DNA of 64,000 nucleotides, from positions 205,171 through 269,170 of the forward strand of contig NZ_LMRD01000008.1 in NCBI RefSeq assembly GCF_001425575.1. The letters run 5' to 3'. Of this stretch, positions 17,381 to 26,030 are shown piece after piece (position 1 is the stretch's first letter; each line of letters starts with the position of its first letter). The translations under genes and the position numbers were made by a program. A model generated the notes under the pieces. That model was not told where the DNA came from, ran no database searches, and was given only the letters and a program-made list of their open reading frames with translations. Origin of the DNA: Aurantimonas sp. Leaf443. GTDB lineage: Bacteria; Pseudomonadota; Alphaproteobacteria; Rhizobiales; Rhizobiaceae.

Positions 17381-17416
17381 GAAAGGCCCGCGCGGGTTTC
17401 CCCGGGCGGGCCTTTC
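17381..17416 (-). terminator. Rho-independent terminator of pckA
   Basis: Inverted repeat GAAAGGCCCGC (17381-17391) with GCGGGCCTTTC (17406-17416), a 14-base loop, and an A-rich flank (T-rich on the minus strand) on the far side. It lies 36 bases beyond the pckA stop. Confidence 0.85.
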
Positions 17417-17451
17417 GGCGTGTCGCAGCTCCTCCCGAGACCCGCGAGACG

Positions 17452-19062
<1,611 letters not shown>

Positions 19063-19482
19063 CGCGCCGTCTCCCGTCCTGGCTTCAGGGCCGGACGGCT
19101 GGGCCGCCCGGTCGAAGTCGCGACAGATCATGGCCGGTTCGGTCCAGCGTCGCGACGAGCCACAAATACTGCGACTGACGGGCTCAAACAAGCGACGCGA
19201 AAGGCGATATGCCAGTCATATCAATGATCTAATCGGTTTAGACGGCTTGGTGGCGCCGGTTCAATCGTTTCGTGTGCCGGTCTAAATCGGTTCGGTCGTG
19301 TGAAGTTTTTTTGACGTCGCGTCGCCAGGCGCTCCCGAACGCCTCCGCAAAGCGTGAGAATGCCGCCCGATCCGGCAGCCGATGCCGCCTGCGAAGGCAC
19401 TTTTCGCCCGGTGCCGCATTACGGCTTCGACCGGGCGCGACCGCCGCGAAAGGGCGCGCCACAACCTGCGAGAGGATCGATC
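19063..19482. promoter_or_regulatory. Divergent regulatory region between pckA and the PPOX-fold gene
   Basis: A 420-base gene-free stretch, clearly more AT-rich in its middle (19190-19310). It holds an inverted repeat: CGGTTTAGACGGC at 19234-19246 and GCCGGTCTAAATCGG at 19276-19290, sharing TTTAGAC/GTCTAAA arms, plus TTTTTTTGACG at ~19306-19316. This looks like an operator for divergent promoters; the regulator is unknown. GAGAGG lies just before the plus-strand gene. Confidence 0.55.
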
Positions 19483-19962
19483 ATGACGCATTCCGACACC
19501 GACGCCTTCTGGACGCTCGTCAGGGAGTTCGACACCGCGATGGTGGTGACGCGGGACGGAGGCGCCCTGCGGGCCCGCCCGATGGCGCCGCGCATCCCGA
19601 AGGCCGGCGGCGAGATCCGCTTCCTCACCGAGCGCCCCTCGCACAAGGTCGAGGAGATCGAGGCGGATTCGTCCGTCGCCGCGACCTTCTCCAAACACGG
19701 CAGATATCTTTCCGTCTCGGGCACGGCGCGCATCCTCACGGACCGGGCGAGCGTCGCGGAGATCTGGGACGCGGAGGCGGAGGCCTGGCTCCCGCAGGGC
19801 AAGGACGACCCGAGCGTCGTCGTCCTGTCGATCGATCCACACATGGCCGAGATCTGGGACGTGAAGGCCAACAAGGTCACGCAGGCCTACGAGTTCGCCA
19901 AGGCCTATCTCGGCGGGCAGGACCGGCCGGATGTCGGCGAGAACCGCAAGATCGACCTCTAG
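19483..19962 (+). CDS. Pyridoxamine 5'-phosphate oxidase-fold (general stress protein 26-like) flavoprotein
   Basis: A 159-residue split-barrel FMN-binding protein. The start DAFWTLVREFDTAMVVTRDGGALRARPM is the typical barrel entry of the general-stress-protein-26 subfamily, followed by EIRFLTERPSHKVEEIE and KHGRYLSVSGTARI. Such proteins bind flavin or F420; most have no proven substrate. It is not the PdxH that makes pyridoxal phosphate (it lacks that family's C-terminal motif). The ATG at 19483 follows GAGAGGATCG. It faces away from pckA. Confidence 0.85.
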   Translation: MTHSDTDAFWTLVREFDTAMVVTRDGGALRARPMAPRIPKAGGEIRFLTERPSHKVEEIEADSSVAATFSKHGRYLSVSGTARILTDRASVAEIWDAEAEAWLPQGKDDPSVVVLSIDPHMAEIWDVKANKVTQAYEFAKAYLGGQDRPDVGENRKIDL

Positions 19963-20331
19963 GCGCCGGCGGGCCGGCGGGCGGTGCGCGCTTCCCCGGC
20001 CCGTTGGCACGCCCTTGCGGGCGCGGGCTTGCGGCCCTCCCGCACGGGCATTCGAGCATGGCGGCAAGCCCCCGCGCGCGCCGGTCGCCTTTCCCGGCGG
20101 CAGGGTGTATAGGGATTGATCGGTCAAGGGCAAATCGGCACCCATGACCGGCAAAACGGCAGGCTCCGTCATATTTTGCGCGGATTGTTGCCGATCGACA
20201 TGAGGGCGAACGCGCGCCCGACGTGAAGGCGCGACGCGCGGCCCGCACGGGGTGCGCATCGTCCGGCCGGAAGGCCTGCCCGCAACGCGCCGACCCGGCG
20301 CCGCGCGGGACAGAAGGAGAAAGAACGCAAG
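19963..20331 (+). other. Intergenic region upstream of chvI
   Basis: A 369-base gap with no credible gene. I see a loose inverted repeat (GGGCTTGC at 20025-20032 with GCAAGCCC at 20064-20071, loop 31) that might end the preceding gene, and an AT-richer stretch around 20110-20200 where the chvI promoter is likely. An AGAAGGAG ribosome binding site precedes the chvI ATG at unusually long distance (about 13 bases). Confidence 0.4.
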
Positions 20332-21036
20332 ATGCCCACCATCGCCCTCGTCGACGACGACCGGAACATCCTCACGTCGGTCTCGATCGCGCTCGAGAAC
20401 GAGGGCTACAGGGTCGAGACCTACACGGACGGCGCCTCGGCGCTGGAAGGCCTTCAGTCCCGCCCGCCCAATCTCGCCATCTTCGACATCAAGATGCCGC
20501 GCATGGACGGCATGGAGCTCCTGCGCCGGCTGCGCCAGAAATCCGACCTGCCGGTGATCTTCCTCACCTCCAAGGACGAGGAAATCGACGAGCTGTTCGG
20601 CCTCAAGATGGGCGCCGACGACTATATCCGGAAGCCCTTCTCGCAGCGCCTCCTCGTCGAGCGCGTGCGGGCCATCCTGCGCCGCGGCCAGCCGCGCGAG
20701 GGTCTGCCCAAGAACGGCGTGCCGGTGCCCGACACCTCGCTGGAGCGCGGGCAGCTGGTGATGGACCAGGAGCGGCACACCTGCACCTGGGGCGGCCAGC
20801 CGGTGACGCTGACGGTGACCGAGTTCCTCATCCTCCACGCGCTCGCCCAGCGGCCGGGCGTGGTGAAGAGCCGCGACGCGCTGATGGACGCGGCCTATGA
20901 CGAGCAGGTCTATGTCGACGACCGCACGATCGACAGCCACATCAAGCGGCTACGCAAGAAGTTCAAGGCGATCGACGACGACTTCGACATGATCGAGACG
21001 CTCTACGGCGTCGGCTACCGCTTCCGCGAAGTCTGA
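20332..21036 (+). CDS. chvI: Two-component response regulator ChvI (OmpR family)
   Basis: A 234-residue OmpR/PhoB-type regulator. The receiver domain has the acidic triad DDD (8-10), phospho-acceptor Asp52 in FDIKMP and Lys101 in RKPFS; the C-terminal winged helix ends [23 protein letters not shown] and LYGVGYRF. ChvI, with ChvG, is the acid- and envelope-stress system that rhizobia, Brucella (BvrR) and Agrobacterium need for exopolysaccharide, motility and host entry. It is followed 10 bases later by chvG and then by the PTS genes, the conserved order. Confidence 0.95.
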   Translation: MPTIALVDDDRNILTSVSIALENEGYRVETYTDGASALEGLQSRPPNLAIFDIKMPRMDGMELLRRLRQKSDLPVIFLTSKDEEIDELFGLKMGADDYIRKPFSQRLLVERVRAILRRGQPREGLPKNGVPVPDTSLERGQLVMDQERHTCTWGGQPVTLTVTEFLILHALAQRPGVVKSRDALMDAAYDEQVYVDDRTIDSHIKRLRKKFKAIDDDFDMIETLYGVGYRFREV

Positions 21037-21046
21037 CGGGTCCGCG

Positions 21047-22855
21047 ATGGTCTCCGTCTCGCAGGACGGCGGGATCGGCGACGATCCGCCGGAGCCGCGC
21101 GCGCGCCGGCGCGAACGGCTCTCGCCGCGCCGCATCCGCCGCCTGCCGGTCATCCGCCGCGTGGTGCTGCGCGCCCGGCGCCTCCTCGGGCATTCCATCT
21201 TCTCCTCGCTGACGCGGCGCATCGTCTTCCTCAACCTGATCGCGCTGATCGTCCTCGTCTCGGGCATTCTCTATCTCAACCAGTTCCGCGCCGGCCTCAT
21301 CGACGCGCGGGTGGAGAGCCTCCTGACGCAAGGCGAGATCATCGCCAGCGCCATCGCCTCCTCGGCGACGGTGGAGACCAATTCGATCACGCTCGATCCC
21401 GAGCGCCTCCTCGAGCTGCAGGCGGGCGACACGCTGGCGCCGGGCGCCGAATCGGCCGACAGCCTGGACTTCCCGATCAATCCCGAGCGCGTCGCCCCGC
21501 TCCTGCGCCGCCTCATCTCGCCGACGCGCACCCGCGCGCGCCTCTACGACCGCGACGCCAATCTCATCCTCGACTCGCGCCATCTCTATTCGCGCGGCCA
21601 GATCCTGCGCTACGACCTGCCGCCGGTCGCCGAGGAGGAGCAGAGCCTCCTGGAGCGCGCCGACGAATTCGTCCGCCGCCTCTTCCAGCGCGGCGACCTG
21701 CCGATCTACCGCGAGACGCCCGGCGGCTCGGGCACGACCTATCCGGAGGTGATGACGGCGCTGACCGGGGGTCCCGCGACCGTCGTGCGCGCCACCGAGA
21801 CGGGCGAGCTCATCGTCTCCGTCGCCGTGCCGATCCAGCGCTTCCGCGCCGTCCTCGGCGTCCTCATGCTGTCGACGCAGGGCGGCGACATCGACAAGAT
21901 CGTGCAGGCCGAGCGCATGGCGATCGTGCGCGTCTTCGCCGTCGCCTCGCTCGTCACCATCGTCCTGTCGATCCTTCTCGCCTCCACGATCGCGACGCCG
22001 CTGCGCCGCCTCTCGGCGGCCGCGATCCGCGTGCGGCGCGGGGTGGACGAGCGCGCCGCCATTCCCGATTTCGGCGACCGCGCCGACGAGGTCGGCAATC
22101 TGGCCACCGCCCTTCGCGACATGACCAACGCCCTCTATGCCCGCATGGACGCGATCGAGAGCTTCGCGGCCGATGTCAGCCACGAGCTGAAGAACCCGCT
22201 CACCTCGCTGCGCTCGGCCGTGGAGACGCTGCCGCTGGCGCGCAACGAGGTCTCGCGCGAGAAGCTGCTCGGCATCATCCAGCACGACGTGAAGCGGCTC
22301 GACCGGCTCATCACCGACATTTCCGACGCCTCGCGCCTCGACGCCGAGCTCGCCCGCCAGATCGCCCGCACGGTGGACCTCTCCGCGCTCCTCCAGTCGG
22401 TGGTGGACGGGGCGCGGGCGCATACGAAGTCGGGGCGCAGCGCCGCCATCGAGCTCGATCTCGGTCTTGCCCGCCCGCCCGCCCATGTCGAGGGCCACGA
22501 CCTGCGCCTGTCGCAGGTCTTCACCAATCTCATCGACAATGCCCGCTCCTTCCTGCCGCAGACGGACGGGCGCATCCGCGTCATCCTGCGCCGGCGCGGC
22601 TCGCGCCTGCAGGTCGTGGTGGAGGACAACGGGCCGGGCATCCAGGCCGAGGCGATCGAGCGCATCTTCGAGCGCTTCTACACAGACCGCCCGGGCGCGG
22701 AGGCCTTCGGCCAGAATTCTGGCCTCGGCCTCTCCATCTCGCGCCAGATCGTCGAGGCGCACGGGGGCACGCTGCGGGCCGAGAACATCGAGGACCAGGC
22801 CGCGCCGGGCGGGGTCGCCGGCGCGCGCTTCATCGTCTCGCTGCCGGCGGCATGA
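21047..22855 (+). CDS. chvG: Sensor histidine kinase ChvG (ExoS/BvrS)
   Basis: A 602-residue sensor kinase. A basic cytoplasmic leader (~1-57) precedes TM1 (~58-78), a ~210-residue periplasmic sensing domain (~80-292), TM2 (~293-317), a HAMP domain, the dimerisation helix with phospho-acceptor His379 in FAADVSHELKNPLTSL, and the ATPase domain (N box FTNLIDNARSF, G boxes EDNGPGI and GLGLSIS). In Sinorhizobium the periplasmic inhibitor ExoR binds this sensor domain. Its stop overlaps the hprK start by ATGA. Confidence 0.95.
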   Translation: MVSVSQDGGIGDDPPEPRARRRERLSPRRIRRLPVIRRVVLRARRLLGHSIFSSLTRRIVFLNLIALIVLVSGILYLNQFRAGLIDARVESLLTQGEIIASAIASSATVETNSITLDPERLLELQAGDTLAPGAESADSLDFPINPERVAPLLRRLISPTRTRARLYDRDANLILDSRHLYSRGQILRYDLPPVAEEEQSLLERADEFVRRLFQRGDLPIYRETPGGSGTTYPEVMTALTGGPATVVRATETGELIVSVAVPIQRFRAVLGVLMLSTQGGDIDKIVQAERMAIVRVFAVASLVTIVLSILLASTIATPLRRLSAAAIRVRRGVDERAAIPDFGDRADEVGNLATALRDMTNALYARMDAIESFAADVSHELKNPLTSLRSAVETLPLARNEVSREKLLGIIQHDVKRLDRLITDISDASRLDAELARQIARTVDLSALLQSVVDGARAHTKSGRSAAIELDLGLARPPAHVEGHDLRLSQVFTNLIDNARSFLPQTDGRIRVILRRRGSRLQVVVEDNGPGIQAEAIERIFERFYTDRPGAEAFGQNSGLGLSISRQIVEAHGGTLRAENIEDQAAPGGVAGARFIVSLPAA

Positions 22856-23340
22856 GCCCGCAGGCCACGCGTTTCCCCTTCGGGCCGGATGGGCTGAACG
22901 TCCATGGCAGCGCCATCCTCCTCGGGCCCGGCGCCGTCCTGGTGCGGGGCCCGGCGCGCGCGGGCAAGTCCTCGCTCTGCCTCCTGGCGCTGCAGCGCGG
23001 GCGGGAGGCGGGGCTGGAGGCGGGCCTCGTCTCGGACGACCGCGTGCTGATCGCCCCCGGAGACGGTGAGGCGCTGCGCCTTGGCGCGCCCGAGGCGATC
23101 GAGGGGCTGATCGAGGTCTCGGGCGCCGGGCTTCTGCGCCTGCCGGTCGTGCGCGACGCGCCGCTCCGCCTCCTTGTCGACCTGTTGCCCGCCGGGGAGA
23201 TCGAGCGCCTGCCGCAGGAGCCCTTCGAGACGCTGCTCGGCCGCCGCGTGCGCCGCATCGCGCTGGCGCGCCGCGAGGCGGCCTTCGGCGCGGGGCTTCT
23301 CGTCGCCCTGGCGGCCAACGGCTACGCGCTCTCGCCGTGA
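22852..23340 (+). CDS. hprK: HPr kinase/phosphorylase HprK, short alphaproteobacterial form
   Basis: A 162-residue protein corresponding only to the C-terminal kinase domain of classical HprK (about 310 residues); the N-terminal domain is absent, as is normal in alphaproteobacteria. The P-loop is GPARAGKSS (33-41); GLVSDDR further on provides the Asp pair used in catalysis. It should phosphorylate a Ser of HPr, encoded nearby. Coupled to chvG by a 4-bp overlap, which ties the envelope-stress system to PTS signalling. Confidence 0.92.
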   Translation: MSPQATRFPFGPDGLNVHGSAILLGPGAVLVRGPARAGKSSLCLLALQRGREAGLEAGLVSDDRVLIAPGDGEALRLGAPEAIEGLIEVSGAGLLRLPVVRDAPLRLLVDLLPAGEIERLPQEPFETLLGRRVRRIALARREAAFGAGLLVALAANGYALSP

Positions 23341-23559
23341 GGCGCCGACCCCGGCCTCGCGCGGCGGCAGATTCGAACCGTTCCAGTGTGGCGCGCGCGG
23401 GACGGTGCCCGCTCCATTCTTCGCGCCTGCATCATTTGGCTTGCGAAAGGAGGGCTAAATGACAAGATACGCCCCCACGCCCCTCAGGCTGAGCCCGGTC
23501 CGGGAGGGGAAATCGACAAACGCCGCAGCGTCGGCCGGGGCATCGGAAGCGTTCACCGC

Positions 23560-23961
23560 ATGATCGGACTGGTGCTCGTCACCCACGGCCGCCTCGCCGA
23601 AGAGTTCAAGAACGCCGCCGAGCATGTCGTGGGCCCGCAGGACGCGTTCGAGACGATCTCGATCGGCCCCGAGGACGACATGGAACAGCGGCGCAACGAC
23701 ATCGTCGACGCCGTGGCGCGCGCCGACCGCGGGGCCGGCGTCATCATCCTCACCGACATGTTCGGGGGAACGCCCTCCAACCTCGCCATCTCCGTCATGG
23801 ACGGGGAGCGGGTGGACGTTCTGGCGGGCGTCAACCTGCCCATGCTCATCAAGCTCGCCAGCGTGCGCCAGGACAAGCCGATCGCCCAGGCGCTCGTCGA
23901 CGCGCAGGAGGCCGGCCGCAAATACATCAACGTCGCCAGCCGGGTGCTCAGCGGAAAATGA
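23560..23961 (+). CDS. PTS EIIA component, mannose family (regulatory, EIIA-Man type)
   Basis: A 133-residue EIIA-Man domain. The phospho-acceptor His9 is in LVLVTHGRLAEEF, and ILTDMFGGTPSNLA (~67-80) is the family hallmark. No EIIB, EIIC or EIID sugar permease components are near, so it is regulatory rather than a sugar transporter, as in other Rhizobiales. The ATG at 23560 starts directly at MIGLVLVTHG. Its stop overlaps the HPr start (ATGA). Confidence 0.93.
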   Translation: MIGLVLVTHGRLAEEFKNAAEHVVGPQDAFETISIGPEDDMEQRRNDIVDAVARADRGAGVIILTDMFGGTPSNLAISVMDGERVDVLAGVNLPMLIKLASVRQDKPIAQALVDAQEAGRKYINVASRVLSGK

Positions 23962-24260
23962 CCGAGTCCCCGCAGGCCAAGGCCGCAGCCCCTGCCCCGC
24001 GCACGCTGCTCATCGTCAACAAGCGCGGCCTGCATGCCCGGGCCTCGGCGAAGTTCGTGCAGACGGCCGAGAGCTTCGACGCGGACGTTCGCATCAGCCG
24101 CGACGGCATGACCGTCGGCGGCCTGTCGATCATGGGCCTGATGATGCTGGCGGCGAGCCAGGGCACGACGATCGACGTGTCCGCGACCGGCCGCGAGGCG
24201 CAGGCCGCGCTCGACGCGATCGAGGCCCTGGTGGCCAATCGCTTCGGCGAGGAGATGTAG
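23958..24260 (+). CDS. ptsH: Phosphocarrier protein HPr
   Basis: A 100-residue HPr with a ~15-residue Ala/Pro N-terminal extension. The EI-dependent phospho-acceptor His26 is in [12 protein letters not shown], and the regulatory Ser57 (HprK target) is in [10 protein letters not shown]. It passes phosphate to EIIA-Man and EIIA-Ntr (PtsN, 10 kb away). Start ATG overlaps the EIIA stop. Enzyme I (PtsP) is not in this window. Confidence 0.95.
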   Translation: MTESPQAKAAAPAPRTLLIVNKRGLHARASAKFVQTAESFDADVRISRDGMTVGGLSIMGLMMLAASQGTTIDVSATGREAQAALDAIEALVANRFGEEM

Positions 24261-24296
24261 CGGCCTTCAGATCCGCTTCAGGATATTCGGATCAAG

Positions 24297-24316
24297 ATAT
24301 AAGGACATCTTTATGT
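24297..24316. promoter_or_regulatory. Candidate SahR-type operator ahead of ahcY
   Basis: An imperfect palindrome ATATAAGGAC / ATCTTTATGT. It resembles the ATAAAGAT-ATCTTTAT type site attributed to the ArsR-family regulator SahR, which represses ahcY and methionine-cycle genes in alphaproteobacteria. The overlapping GGACAT-CTTT-ATGTCC (24303-24318) is also a perfect short hairpin. It lies ~100 bases ahead of the ahcY start codon. The link to SahR is recalled knowledge plus inference. Confidence 0.5.
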
Positions 24317-24414
24317 CCTCTTGCTCCGACCGGCGCCGGCTGGTAGACGACGGGCGAGCGATCGCGGGGTCCCGCCCGCCGATCTCACCCGTTTCGCGCC
24401 AAGGATGGACCGCC

Positions 24415-25809
24415 ATGTCTGCCGACTACATCGTCAAGGACCTCTCCCTCGCCGACTGGGGCCGCAAGGAACTCGACATCGCCGAGACCGAGATGCCGGG
24501 CCTGATGGCCTGCCGCGAGGAGTTCGGGGCGCAGAAGCCGCTGACCGGCGCGCGCATCACCGGCTCGCTGCACATGACGATCCAGACCGCCGTGCTCATC
24601 GAGACGCTGCAGGCGCTGGGCGCCAAGGTCCGCTGGGCCTCCTGCAACATCTTCTCCACCCAGGACCACGCCGCCGCCGCCATCGCCGCCACCGGCACGC
24701 CGGTCTTCGCGGTGAAGGGCGAGAGCCTCACCGAGTACTGGGACTATACCGACCGCATCTTCCAGTGGCCGGACGGCCAGCCCTCCAACATGATCCTCGA
24801 CGACGGCGGCGACGCCACGATGTACATCCTCACCGGCGCGCGCGCCGAGGCCGGCGAGGACGTCCTGTCCAATCCCGGCAACGAGGAGGAGGAGATCTTC
24901 GTCGCCCAGATCAGGAAGCGCATGGCCGAGACGCCCGGCTTCTTCACCAGGCAGCGCGACGCCATCAAGGGCGTGACCGAGGAGACGACGACGGGCGTCA
25001 ACCGCCTCTACCAGCTGCAGAAGAAGGGGCTCCTGCCCTTCCCCGCGATCAACGTCAACGACAGCGTCACCAAGTCGAAATTCGACAACAAGTACGGCTG
25101 CAAGGAGTCGCTCGTCGACGGCATCCGCCGCGCGACCGACGTGATGATGGCCGGCAAGGTGGCCGTGGTCTGCGGCTACGGCGATGTCGGCAAGGGCTCG
25201 GCCGCCTCGCTGCAGGGCGCCGGCGCCCGGGTGAAGGTGACGGAGGTCGACCCGATCTGCGCGCTGCAGGCGGCGATGGACGGGTTCGAGGTCGTGACGC
25301 TCGAGGACGCCGCCCCGACGGCCGACATCGTCATCACCACCACCGGCAACAAGGACGTCGTCACGCTCGACGACATGCGCGCCATGAAGGACATGGTGAT
25401 CGTCGGCAATATCGGCCATTTCGACAACGAGATCCAGGTCGGCGCCCTCAAGAACCTCACCTGGACGAACATCAAGCCGCAAGTGGACATGATCACCTTC
25501 CCGGACGGCAAGCGCATGCTGCTCCTGTCGGAAGGCCGTCTCCTCAATCTCGGCAACGCGACCGGCCATCCGTCCTTCGTCATGTCGGCCTCGTTCACCA
25601 ACCAGACGCTCGCTCAGATCGAACTCTTCACCAAGGGTGAACAGTACAAGAACGAAGTCTATGTCCTGCCCAAGCATCTCGACGAGAAGGTTGCTCGCCT
25701 GCATCTCGGCAAGCTTGGCGCAAGGCTTTCCGAACTCACCAAGGAGCAGGCCGACTATATCGGCGTGACCCCGCAAGGCCCCTATAAGGCTGAACATTAC
25801 CGTTACTGA
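24415..25809 (+). CDS. ahcY: Adenosylhomocysteinase (S-adenosylhomocysteine hydrolase)
   Basis: A 464-residue SAH hydrolase that splits S-adenosylhomocysteine to adenosine and homocysteine, keeping methylation going. Motifs: [17 protein letters not shown] (~43-59), the substrate loop [13 protein letters not shown] (~210-222), the NAD-binding [10 protein letters not shown] (~258-267), and the C-terminal KAEHYRY whose Lys and Tyr reach the neighbouring subunit's NAD. It has the ~40-residue insert of the alphaproteobacterial/eukaryotic-like long form. The ATG at 24415 follows AAGGA. Ends before a strong terminator. Confidence 0.97.
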   Translation: MSADYIVKDLSLADWGRKELDIAETEMPGLMACREEFGAQKPLTGARITGSLHMTIQTAVLIETLQALGAKVRWASCNIFSTQDHAAAAIAATGTPVFAVKGESLTEYWDYTDRIFQWPDGQPSNMILDDGGDATMYILTGARAEAGEDVLSNPGNEEEEIFVAQIRKRMAETPGFFTRQRDAIKGVTEETTTGVNRLYQLQKKGLLPFPAINVNDSVTKSKFDNKYGCKESLVDGIRRATDVMMAGKVAVVCGYGDVGKGSAASLQGAGARVKVTEVDPICALQAAMDGFEVVTLEDAAPTADIVITTTGNKDVVTLDDMRAMKDMVIVGNIGHFDNEIQVGALKNLTWTNIKPQVDMITFPDGKRMLLLSEGRLLNLGNATGHPSFVMSASFTNQTLAQIELFTKGEQYKNEVYVLPKHLDEKVARLHLGKLGARLSELTKEQADYIGVTPQGPYKAEHYRY

Positions 25810-25836
25810 CGGGCTCCGGCCCGGCAGGACTTCGGG

Positions 25837-25880
25837 CAGCGGCCCGGCGCAGAAAAGCGCCGGGCCGCTGCTTTTTTTTA
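25837..25880 (+). terminator. Strong Rho-independent terminator of the chvI-ahcY cluster
   Basis: Perfect 14-bp stem CAGCGGCCCGGCGC / GCGCCGGGCCGCTG with an AGAAAA loop (25851-25856), followed by eight T residues. It is the best terminator in the window and lies 28 bases past ahcY. Confidence 0.95.
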
Positions 25881-26030
25881 ACCGTTGCTCATCTGCGCAT
25901 TGCGAGCGGGGGCGGGTCGGGTAAATTCTCCCGCGTGGGGCTCTCCGAAGGTGGATCGGGGCGCCCCGCCGATCCTGCGCGGCGCGATCCGCGTCGCGGG
26001 GACCCGATGCGGACGACGAGGGACGACCCA

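Noticed and set aside
20004-20018. Sigma-54 like promoter TTGGCAC...CTTGC ahead of chvI
   Set aside because: Spacing between the GG and GC elements is 9 bases where 10 is required by sigma-54; a miss of one base usually kills activity.
24261-24414. A SAH or SAM riboswitch in front of ahcY
   Set aside because: The sequence lacks the conserved stems and loops of those riboswitches that I can recognise; the visible palindrome fits an operator better.
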